The notes under the pieces are model-generated. The model saw nothing but the letters and a program-made list of their open reading frames with translations, was not told the DNA's origin and ran no database searches. This document shows positions 35,507-45,388 of a DNA stretch of 64,000 bases, piece by piece (the first letter of the stretch is position 1; every line of letters starts with the position of its first letter). This DNA comes from Oscheius onirici. Its lineage: Eukaryota; Nematoda; Chromadorea; Rhabditida; Rhabditidae. The translations under genes were made by a program, and so were the position numbers. Location: positions 5,814,501 to 5,878,500 of the forward strand of contig OW051470.1 of the NCBI GenBank assembly GCA_932521025.1, given 5' to 3'.

Positions 35507-35871
35507 AAATCGACGATGGCAGGAGGCGTTGAACCAAGTTTTACTAAAAGTATTTTCCCTTTAGAACGGTCTTGTAAATAAAACCTGTTCTTGGAACTGG
35601 AGATGTCTTAATGTTTTTCCTACAATCACTAGTTGCAGCAGACAGTGAGACTCTTTACTATATCAGGATCCACGTATAAGATGAGCTTAGGAGAATCCAA
35701 AGCAATTTTGGAACCGATTTATATTGTTCCAATTGTGCTAGTCAGGGTCAACGTGGCCGTAGGGCATCCATCTCGAACCTGCCATCTTGTCGGCGCGAAC
35801 CGGCTATTCGTGTCCATCTCATCCAGAGGGCCTCCGCCCATCTTTCTTGTCTTGTAACATCTCTCCCCATC
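35507..35871. other. Intergenic: mis-12 3' UTR and lipase promoter
   Basis: Contains the mis-12 polyadenylation signal at 35577. The remaining ~290 bp shows no coding signal. Confidence 0.5.
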
Positions 35872-37207
35872 ATGAGGTTAGTTTGGTCTCGATCCTCTTT
35901 CTCATTTTCCAGCAGATGGTTCATTCTCGCTCTCCTCGTCCTCTCCCCAGGTGATTGTCAAAAAGTCGGGCCTCCTGGACCCATCACTTCTCATTTTCTC
36001 GACTGGCTAATAGCCCATGGGTGAGTTCAAATGTAGATTCTATTGAGTTGTAAACAGGTACGAATCGGATGCGTTTGATCGTCCTGATGTCGGGCCTAAC
36101 GGCAGTTATGGAGGCAAACAAAAAGCGGCGGATCAGATTCATAACGAGCCAGTCATTTTCATTCATGGAAACGGAGATGCGGCTCTTCACACACAGGCTC
36201 CTTTGGCAACTGGCTGGAGCAGATCTATCCAGTACTTTCTCGAACAAAACTACACTTCGGCCGAGCTATATGCCACAACTTGGGGAGACGCTTGGGGTAG
36301 TGGCAGTATTCTAGACAGCTACAGTACTATGCATACCTGTGGAAATCTGCTCTATTTGAGAAGATTTCTTGAAGCTGTCATTTCTTACACCGGAGCCAAG
36401 AAAATTGACATTATTGCCCATTCTGTTGGTGTAGTCTTGGCTAGGTACTGTTTTTTGATACTAAAAGGATGGTTTGTTTCAGAAAAGCTGTCAAAGGAGG
36501 CGATCTGATAGGGACTGATGGAAACTGTACTCTTGGACCTCCTTTGACAGACAATGTTGATACTTTTGTAGGAATTGCCGGACCCAATTATGGTGAGTCA
36601 ATACAATGTCAGTAGGAGTCCACTCCTTAGGTCTTTGTGTTTGTCAACTGGCTCAGACTGTTCCGGCTTGGTGTAACGCTTTGGACGGACTATACCCTGG
36701 ATACACTTGTCAGGATCAGGTACTTTCTCTCTCTTTGAAATTATTCGAACAAGTAAAGCAGCAGTCTGTTCTATCCCAACGGATTGCGCAAAAAGACCGG
36801 CCAATCTCGCAGATGGCGCAATAGCGATCGCGCGAGAAAACATGCTGCTTGAATGGCTAGTTTTTGGCAGGGAAATGAACTCGAATTCAGGTTCTTTGTG
36901 GCTACACATCCGGCAATTGCCAACAAGAAAACTATTCGGCTCTGCTCGAGAGAATTAATAAAGATCCCACTAGAGAAGGACAACATGTGTACTCTATGTG
37001 GAGTGATGGTAAGCTGAATAAGCTTCTAAAAATAAGGGAATTGCAGTGGATGAAGTCCTGTTGTTCCGTGGAATGACTTGGGGAAAGCCGACGTCGAGAA
37101 TACCGGGAATGAATGGTCGATGGATATCCGACCGAAATGGACACACTGCCATGAAAGATCTCACAGAACTGCGGCAATTTGAAGCTGTTGCTCATCACTC
37201 GATCTAA
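35872..37207 (+). CDS. Secreted class-2 type lipase
   Basis: Probable secreted triacylglycerol lipase/esterase of the nematode lips family (EstA/EstB-type alpha/beta hydrolase). Seven exons total 975 nt, 324 residues. The first coding exon is only 5 nt (ATGAG); joined to 35916 onward it gives [17 protein letters not shown], a good signal peptide. Then [13 protein letters not shown] (oxyanion region), nucleophile elbow [12 protein letters not shown] (G-H-S-V-G pattern), VGIAGPNYG, and a Cys-rich segment ([23 protein letters not shown]). The acid and His likely lie in VDEVLLF and FEAVAHHSI at the C-terminus. The intron 36720-36890 (171 nt) is the longest. AATAAA is at 37273-37278. It converges on isw-1. 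Confidence 0.85.
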
Positions 37208-37397
37208 CTGTTTTGTGCAATTCACATCTCACACATGTGCAATACTTGTTCACTTGTTTATTTGCGGATACGAATAAAGCCGTTAGTTAGTGAAATGTAG
37301 CTTAGGAAAAACCGGAATTTTTCAGAATTAAAATGAGATATTGAGAGATCGGAAGAAGTACAGATGAATGAAAACTTATAAAAAATAGGAAGGGGAG

Positions 37398-40300
37398 TTA
37401 CTTGAGAGATTTCTTGGGACGACCGCCTTTAGCACTTCCAGGAGCTTTTGCAGGAGAGCCAGTAGACCCAGTAGAAGCGGGTTGAGGAGTTCCAGCCTTG
37501 GCATCTTTTCCTTTGCGTGGCTTGGTATCGGCTTCTCCCATTTCCTTTTCGATCAATCCGATGAGCGTATTACATCGCCGTTGGAGCTCCTAAATTCAGT
37601 CAACAGTAATCTTTAGACCGCATAACCAAACCATCGAAGTTCTACTCTTTATAAACCAATCGAAACGGAACTGGGGGGCCATTCTCACCGATTGGCGGAG
37701 ATCATCGTAGACAGTTTCTTTGTCGAAGCCAAGGCGGTGCAACTCGCACACAAGATATCTTAAACAATGTGATTGATTATAAAATAATTCCAAGAACATA
37801 CCGGTCCTCTTCCTCTGTATACGTCTTGCCCTTGTTTGTACCATAAGCGATTCGGAGCTGATGGAACGGAGCCTTGTATTTGGCAATTTTGGCGTCAAGA
37901 GCCCGCTTGACAGACTGTCGACGCTGGATTCTAGCCTCTCCTTTTTCGATTTGACCAAGAATCTTTTCATGGTCCTGCAGATCCTCAAACCGATCCCAGA
38001 ACAACTTGGCATAGGATTCGACCTAAACAAACATGACGCATTTAGCAGCTGGTAATCGAAGAAGCCACACACGAAGGTCTTCGCATCATGCGATTCCTCT
38101 TACTCATTTCCTTGTGAACACGTACCTCGGCAAACGTCTTTGATTCTATCTCCCTGGCAATGTTTTCGATATCATGACGACCGTACTTCTCGCTGGCCTG
38201 AAAACACTTTTATAGTATTTTTTTCTCAAAGCGATATCCAGAAAACGGCTACATAAGCTTGTTGGTTCATAGTCACTCCCCGGATCATCCAGGATTGATA
38301 GAATCAAGGGTAGTTAATGCTCTTAGCAGCATGCAAGACGGTATCTTTCTACGTCGCGTCTCTATCCGCATAGATGAGTCAGTTTTTCGTATATTTAGCC
38401 AGAAAAAGGCTCACTCGGATGAAGTGTGTGAAATCCCTCTTGCTCCAGTTGGCCAATCCATGTTGTAGAAGTTCCGTTCTCTCGGTGACCTCTTCGTCTG
38501 TTAGAGCTTCTGCGGCATCTATCAGCTTCTGTTCCTCGCGTTGGCGTCGTTCTGCTTCTTTCGGAGTACAGTCCTTTGGTTTTTCGGCCTGAAATTCGTC
38601 CTTGATACTGTGTTTCATAGAATCAACTATTCATCTTTTTTTTAGATTACGGATGCCATTATTTGAACTTCCTTTATAAGCACGTTCTAGCAGACTAGTA
38701 GATGATGACCGTTGCTGGGGCGACGACGCTCATCCGTCGATCCGAAATCCGGCTACCGCCCCTCATCCCTATCCAATACGCTCCCACAAGGAAAACTCCT
38801 CCACGATCGCCAGTGCTCCTGCCACGATTGCGAATGGACTCATCTGACAGCGGTGGCAGCAGCAGTGCGGATAGCGACATCAACGTCGTCGAAGCCATTC
38901 AAAACAAGACTTTGTTCGTTTGTGGCTTCGTCAACAAACGGTGGCACAACAGGTAAACTCATCCTATACCTTAACTATTTTGCAGCTCGCTTCAATCACT
39001 AATCTACGATCTAATTCCTCACTACTACGTTGCATGTAATGACGATAATGACCAGGAGCAGGTCAAAACTAAAGAGCTACTTTCCCATGCTGACGCAATA
39101 ATATTTTTCGTCAACGAGTTCACTTTGGGAGACATGAACTGTCTTCTGACTCTACAGTACGCCTGGCAGATAATGGTCCCGATCATCATGCTACGTCCTC
39201 CCAGAACAAAGCTGGTTCTTTGTAAAAGAACTAACAGGAAGAGAGAAGACATGAGGTCAGGCAAAATTTGTATAAAAAACTCTCGTCTGTCAGGGTTATT
39301 GGAAGTGGCTCGATTATAAGAAGTCCATCGGCCCAATGGACTCTCATTGGTGAGGAGAGCACACAAACAGTAGACTACGGTCTTTTACAGGATATTCTCT
39401 ACGAAGTGAGCAATGTGCTAGAAGTTAATGTAAAATGTTTAGGGATACAAGCTTTCTGTGGTTTATGATCGTCTTGAGCACACCAAATCTATTGGTCGAA
39501 TCAAAGAACGTATCAATTCTGTGCTGAGACCAGAAACTTTTTTGGAGACGAGCGGCAATAAATCGGGATTCTACTTGTCACCTTCGAACGATTCTAGTAA
39601 CAGCGTCACTATCGCCTCACAGAGCAGTGTGAAAAGCAGAATCAGAAGTGAGAGAAATGAAATTGTAGCTGTACTATTAATTTTTAAAGATAAGCGAGCG
39701 AGTAAAAAGGAGTGCCGAAAAGAAATCCGCTTATCACAAAGTCTCAACAATTTGGAAGCTCATCAAATCTCTCAAAAAGAACAAAAGAAACGAGTACCAG
39801 GAACTCCGCGAAAGCCCCGAATTAATCAACTACTGGTCAGTTCAAAAGACAACCAAAATTAGTTATTTTCCGCTTCCGGGAAACAGCTCAGATGATGAGA
39901 AAGAGCTCAAATCGCCATCTGTTTTCTCAACATCCGATCAGATGGAAGATGATCTGAATGGAAACGGGCGTGAGGAAGAAGATTGTACACCTACGCCCAA
40001 GCAGGAAATTGTCATAAACACTGAAGTGAAACGCCAACTTTCTACTGGAAGTCGACAAATCTCACTCGAACGACGACTCAGGTTTTCATATTCAGTTCTG
40101 ATCAAAAAAGTAATTCTAGTCTCAGCAGCCTCGACGATAAGAGGAACTTCACAAATACCCAGTATTTGCTATTCCCGCTACGTGATCCGCACAAAAAGCC
40201 GCAGTTAATCCGTTTTCCGGAAGATCTAATAGAGGAGCAATGGAAAGACGAAAGTGTTTGGGGATCTGACACAAGTTTGGAAGAGGAGGTCGAGGTGAGC

Positions 40301-43100
40301 AAAAATTGATATGAAAAAATGCAATGTTTTTAAAGCTGGCTCCACGAATCAACGCCGGATTGAGTATTGACGAGGATGACTCTCTCTCACCCACATACAG
40401 TCCAGCTCCCGCTCCGTACATTGATCCGCTCTAACTGAGAATAAAAACTCACCTTATAGCCAATAACTTTGCGATAGTGGTAGGTTTCCCGATCCAGAAG
40501 TTCGAAAAGACGACGAGGATAGAACTGGAAGTCAAAGACGGCTGGCTGCTTGGGACGCGGAGCCTTGGATTGTTTCTCGGTCGGATTCCCGACTCTCATC
40601 GCCTCGCGGAAGTAGGCGTCCACCTGATAGTTGGCCTTACGCTCTCTCTTCGGCGGTTCAATCCAGAAGGAGCCGACTCCATCACCGCGCTTTTTCGCCC
40701 AGTCTTCTCCTTCCCAGGAGTAGACGGTAAACTGAAACAGAATCATATTACAAAATGATTGGAAAAACATACTCCTTTATCGTCGAATGTTAGGTTCCGA
40801 AGACTGCTCTCTCCAAACTGTTCCATTTTGGCGTTTAGCTCGGCAGTTTTAACTTCTGCACGTCCCAAAATATCGTCAATGTCTTCATCAGAAATCGTTG
40901 AGTCTTTCGAGGCAAAGACCTGCAAAACATTAGATTTCAGGAGATAAACAAATTAAAAACCTGTTCGGCTCCGTGGCGAATCATACTGATCATGTCATCC
41001 TTGCCAAGAGTTTTCTGGGCTTCTGCCAATCTTCCCTGTTGGATGACCACATTGTCAAGACGAAGTTTCATTTCAGCTCGTTCAATAATCCGTTCATCAA
41101 CCGTATTTTCGGTGATCAAACGGAAGACTCTGACCTGTTTTTTCTGGCCGATACGATGTGCTCTGTCCATGGCTTGGAGATCGGACTGGGGATTCCAGTC
41201 GGAATCGTATATAATGACGACATCGGCTGTGGCCAAATTGATTCCCAGTCCTCCGGCTCTTGTGGTCAGCATGAAAACGAATTTTTCCGATCCGGGAGCA
41301 TTGTAGGCGTCGATCATTTCTTGGCGATCCGAATGGGCTGTACTTCCGTCTAACCGACAGTATTGGTATCCTCGCCACCAGCAATAATCTTCCAGAAGGT
41401 CGAGCATTCTTGAAAACTGTGAGAAGATCAGTACTCGTGAGCCTGAAATACACTGTTGAACAACAAAAGACACAAACAAACCTTGTTCTCGTAGTTTGAT
41501 TAGCAGTTTATCCAAGACGACCATCTTGCCACTGTTGTCCACTAGATGCTTGTCAGTCGTGTATGGCGGTCCTGGCTCGGCTCCGTCAAAAAGATAAGGA
41601 TGGTTACTTGCTTTGCGGAGATGCATAAGGATATTCATCAATCTAAAATGAAATTGTGAACGTAGGGGTTTCAGACAAACCTCGCTTTAGCGACCTTTCC
41701 AGCACCGTTTATCACGTCGATTTCCTTCATCAAAACCTTTGCGTACCAATCACGCTGCATCTTTGACAGACCGACATAAACTTTGACCTCCTTTTTAGGA
41801 AGGAGACTCTTTTCGACATCAGATTTGATGCGACGGAGAAGGAAAGGTTGGAGGACCTAAAACACATGATGAAATGTCTAAAGAAAAAAATTTAACAAAC
41901 CTGATGAAGTCGCTTGATAATGTCGGTATTTCCTTGAAGATTTTCACTGGCGAACCAGGAATCAAAGTCGTCGGAACTGGAGAACATGTCCGGTAGGAGG
42001 AAATTGAGAAGTGCCCAGAGTTCGTGAAGGTTGTTTTGTAGAGGAGTTCCCGTTATGAGAAGACGGTTCTTTGACTTTATTTCACGGACAACTTCGGAAA
42101 GCTGAAAACAGACATTTCACTAATTCAAACAAAATACCTTGGATTTCTCGTTCTTTATACGATGAGCCTCGTCTATGACGATGTATTTCCATACAAGCTT
42201 CTTAAGCTGGGTCTTCACCTTCAGAACCATTTCGTAGGTTGTACAACAGACGTCGAACTTTTGTGGCAAGATGACTTCATGGATGACGCGATTTCTTTCA
42301 GTCTCATCTCCAATAATGCAGCAAGCGTTCAGACTCGGACACCACTTTTTTATCTCATTCATCCAGTTTTGAAGAGTCGACTTGGGTACGATGACCAGAT
42401 GAGGTCCGTTCATGTTCTTGTAATGCTTCATGTAGCCGAGAAGAGAGATGGTTTGTAGAGTCTTTCCGAGACCCTTTAATTATTGTGCTAGTTATTTCGA
42501 AATATCTGTGAAACTAACCATTTCATCGGCCAAGATACCGTTTATTCCGTTGTGTTGTAGACTTACGAGCCAGTTCAAGCCGCGGACCTGATAATCGCGC
42601 ATTTCTCCATTTTCGATGAAAAAAGGGCTCTGATCAAAAATGATGAGATTATCTTCTTTATCGGCGGCAGCTAATAGTTCCTCATCTTCTTCCTGTTCAG
42701 TTTTTATTAGAAAAGGGAAAAAAAGATCTAACCTGTTCCGTTTTTCTATGTCTGTGATCTCCGTCTTCCTGAGCTTTGGTCGGCCTGCCGCGCTTCTTTT
42801 TGGACACTGGAGACCCAGGTCCTTTGAAGTTAGAAACATCTCCAGCACTGAGACATCGCGAAAAGTTTTCCGTCTTTTTCAGCAGCATTTCAAACCGCTT
42901 GAAAGAGTCGGCTTCAAATTTGAAATTCTCTAAAGACGAATTATGCAAATGTTGTCATATGAATTACCCTCAGGCTGCTGTTCCTCTTCGTCAATTTCAT
43001 CGCTTTCTTCTTCTTTCATTTCGACATCGTTATTGACAGGCGTCTCTTCTTTCACGACAGCATCCTCAGTATCCATCGAAGTGTCATTTTCTGATGACAT
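37398..43100 (-). CDS. isw-1: ISWI chromatin-remodelling ATPase
   Basis: SNF2-family ATPase that slides nucleosomes. It starts [19 protein letters not shown] (ATG at 43100) with a strongly acidic N-terminus. Next come the AutoN-type basic segment, [20 protein letters not shown], the P-loop [18 protein letters not shown] (about 42.4-42.5 kb), DEAH box [14 protein letters not shown] (42.12-42.43 kb), and helicase C with [18 protein letters not shown] (40.94-41.64 kb). Then come HAND ([11 protein letters not shown]...[17 protein letters not shown], 40.45-40.77 kb), SANT ([14 protein letters not shown], near 38.4 kb) and SLIDE ([27 protein letters not shown], 37.6-38.0 kb), ending in a GGRPKKSLK tail at 37398. 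The intron between HAND and SANT (about 38592-40451) contains a whole opposite-strand gene. A minus-strand AATAAA (37257-37262) follows the stop. Confidence 0.95.
38702..40434 (+). CDS. Gene nested in isw-1 intron: TIR-like domain protein
   Basis: Seven exons (about 38702-38952, 38986-39255, 39294-39404, 39443-39839, 39892-40083, 40120-40292, 40334-40434) give roughly 490 residues. I do not recognise the family. Exons 1-2 encode a compact alpha/beta unit: [39 protein letters not shown] then [19 protein letters not shown]. This alternation resembles a TIR domain (box 1 strand, then a strand with Ser/Asp, then the W/C..EL-type helix and VPI strand), but a catalytic Glu at the usual place is not evident. 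The rest is basic then acidic and low-complexity, rich in Ser/Lys/Glu, ending [11 protein letters not shown]. The start could instead be an inner ATG at 38834. AATAAA at 40440-40445 is close to the stop, and the gene lies wholly within the host intron. Confidence 0.7.
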
Positions 43101-43795
43101 TTCCACTGCAAACAAACTGAGTCTAAGAATAGAAACAAGAGAGAAAAGTTATAAAATGGTTTGAGAAACAAGCATATACAGTTCAGAACATTTGGGGAGA
43201 GAAACTGGTCCTCCTTACGAATCAATTTCACTCGTTCGCGTTGGTTGCGAAAGCGATCTTATAGGTTGCTGCTTTTGAGATTCGGAAAAATGTACATCAC
43301 AAAAAGAAAAGTAAACAGAAAACACAATGCAATGACCGTTTTGGAAAATCTAGAGCGACCTGGAAAAAAATTCTAAAATGCGAGAGAATTTGAAAGCGTC
43401 AATTCGCGGGAAGAGAACCTGCGCATCTAACTTTTTCGGGGGCAAATGAAGAGACAGATATACCACCAATGCGCCATTACTGGTTGCAGAAAAAAACTAT
43501 TAGAGTAACATGTATTAACTGAAGCTAACTAATGTGTGAAATGTAACTAAAATAACAGCTGTAATGTGCTACTGACAATGACAAAAGTAGGGAAGACTGA
43601 ACGAGTTCTGAACTTCAAACATGTGGAGAGGGAAGACAGGGCAGATCACCTACATATTTATATATTTACTTCTTCAGAACTTAAAGTAAACTTAGTGATT
43701 CGAAAACGGAATGCACTGTTTGGGAAGTTGCATTCATACAACCGCCGGGTTTGCGGGGCTGTCTCGCAGTGAAAACGTTTGATTTGAAAACGGTT
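43101..43795. other. isw-1 upstream region
   Basis: About 700 bp with no coding signal. Two acceptor-like sites (TTCTTAG and TTTGCAG, minus strand) lie within 35 nt upstream of the isw-1 ATG, consistent with trans-splicing. Confidence 0.45.
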
Positions 43796-44486
43796 ACTTT
43801 GCAAAAATCTTGGCTGAGTATCCAATGCTTATGTGATGAGATTCATAAAAGGCCGAGTTATAGTTTGTTCAGCAGCTCAGTGGAAAAAGCGTCGCCGTTA
43901 TGAAATTCGTGACGGGTACCACGGGGGCAGTCCTTTAACCCATTGCAGCCGGATTCAGTGTTTTTTAGCAGCATTTTTGTGGTTTTCATCTTTTTTTTTG
44001 CTGATATTTATAGATTCTTTTTACCGCTAGACTGAGAACAACAAGGAGAGGCCGATAGAAGACCAGTATGTTGCAAGCACGGTGCCATGTAGGCTCGTGG
44101 ACACAGTTGAAGGGGCGCATACCCGTTTGTTCGTTCGACAACACGAAAATAAAATGAGAAAACTTTAAAAAAAAGATGAAAACCACAAAAATGCTGCTAA
44201 AAAAAACACTGAATCCGGCTGCAATGGTTAAAGGACTGCCGAAGGCTGGGATATAGGAAGAAGTCCATGAGGTTCACTGATCAAAAAGTCTGCCAATAAT
44301 CGTAGGAATCACTTCGAGGTCTGATTTTTTTGACCCAACATAGCCCAGACGTAGAGCAGTGGAGCCCAGGAAGCCGATTGTCGATATCTCTTTCAGGAAA
44401 AAAGTTATGGCCAAAAGGATCAATAAGTATTAACAGGACTGTATTATGAACAAAAAATAACGAATACTCGGCCAAGATTTTTGCGA
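43796..44486. repeat. Composite inverted-repeat element
   Basis: Outer arms: GCAAAAATCTTGGCTGAGTA near 43802 and its reverse complement at about 44462-44482. Inner arms of ~75 bp: GGCAGTCCTTTAACCCATTG...GTGGTTTTCATC (43923-44001) mirrored at 44166-44243. It carries the GGCTGAGTATCC word shared with the 9.2-kb and 54.5-kb repeats. No protein. Confidence 0.75.
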
Positions 44487-44962
44487 AGGTATAGTCTGTA
44501 AAGTAGCTACTGAGAATAATTAGTCCTTTAAATTTAGAACAAGATTGTTGGGTCCCGACACGAGTATGTCTAAATCGTGTCGGGACCCAACATTTTTGTT
44601 CTAAATTTAAAGGACAGTAGCTACTTTACAGTAGCTACTTTACAGATAGGCTTGTTGAGCTGCGCTGCGCGGTTGAGGCGGCGGTTCTGAGCTGCGCTGC
44701 GGCGAGTGAGGCGGCGGGCTTTGACGGGTGGTGTAGTGGCTAAGAGGGCGGACTACAAATCCAAATATTCCAAACATGTTAAATATAAAAAGCAAAAGAC
44801 TTAGTACAAGGGAATTGAACTGGACCGATATTTGGATTTGTAGTCCGTCCTCGTAGCCACTACAAAGCCCGCCGCCTCACTCGCCGCAGCGCAGCTCAGA
44901 ACCGCCGCCTCAACCGCGCAGCGCAGGTTTTCAACAAGCCTGTTTACAGACTATACCTTTTT
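44487..44962. mobile_element. Nested foldback element with tandem hairpins
   Basis: Outer termini AGGTATAGTCTGTAAA and TTTACAGACTATACCT enclose two structures. The first is an almost perfect hairpin (44522-44615), arms TCCTTTAAATTTAGAACA..GGGTCCCGACACGA, with a ~12-nt loop. The second is a foldback at 44648-44942 starting AGGCTTGTTGAGCTGCGC. It is flanked by TTTACAGAT / TTTACAGAC, an 8-9 bp duplication, suggesting a later Mutator-type insertion. GTAGCTACTTTACA is tandemly duplicated between them (44616-44645). Confidence 0.8.
44800..44868 (-). repeat. tRNA-like segment in 44.6-44.9 kb foldback
   Basis: On the minus strand: box A-like TAGTGGCTACGAGG, an anticodon-like arm GGACTACAAATCC (loop CTACAAA), then box B AGTTCAATTCC about 41 nt after box A, and T4/T5 runs. 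The left arm repeats the box A half and anticodon arm but lacks box B. Confidence 0.5.
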
Positions 44963-45388
44963 CAAACCAAACATTTTTTTACCGTGTCCCGGGTTTGCAA
45001 ATCAAGCGAGTTGCGTTTAGTAAAACTGCCCTGTTGTAGATTCTTTTTATAACATCAATAAGAATCGCGACTGGACTATTTATATACCTTCTTGGTATTT
45101 GCTGCTGACAATGAGGCGTCTGCATGTCGCACAATCTTGCTGTTTCATGTCCATAACGCCATCGCTCTATCAAACACGCTCCATTTCATTTCGACATACG
45201 GACAATCTGTCCAGGCAACAAATTTGAATCTTTTTGTCCGGTTAATCACAAGTATGTTCTCGCAAGTCTTTTCCTAGTAGACTTTATTCCAATTTATTTT
45301 TCAGAAAACATTTTGCGGAAATTGTCTCCTTTCCCCTAATGCAATGCAAAAGTGACACTATAACAGCAACATCCTCGGTCCTTTTACA
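44963..45388. other. Region upstream of ptp-2
   Basis: About 425 bp with no convincing exon; presumed promoter and 5' UTR of the phosphatase gene. Confidence 0.4.
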
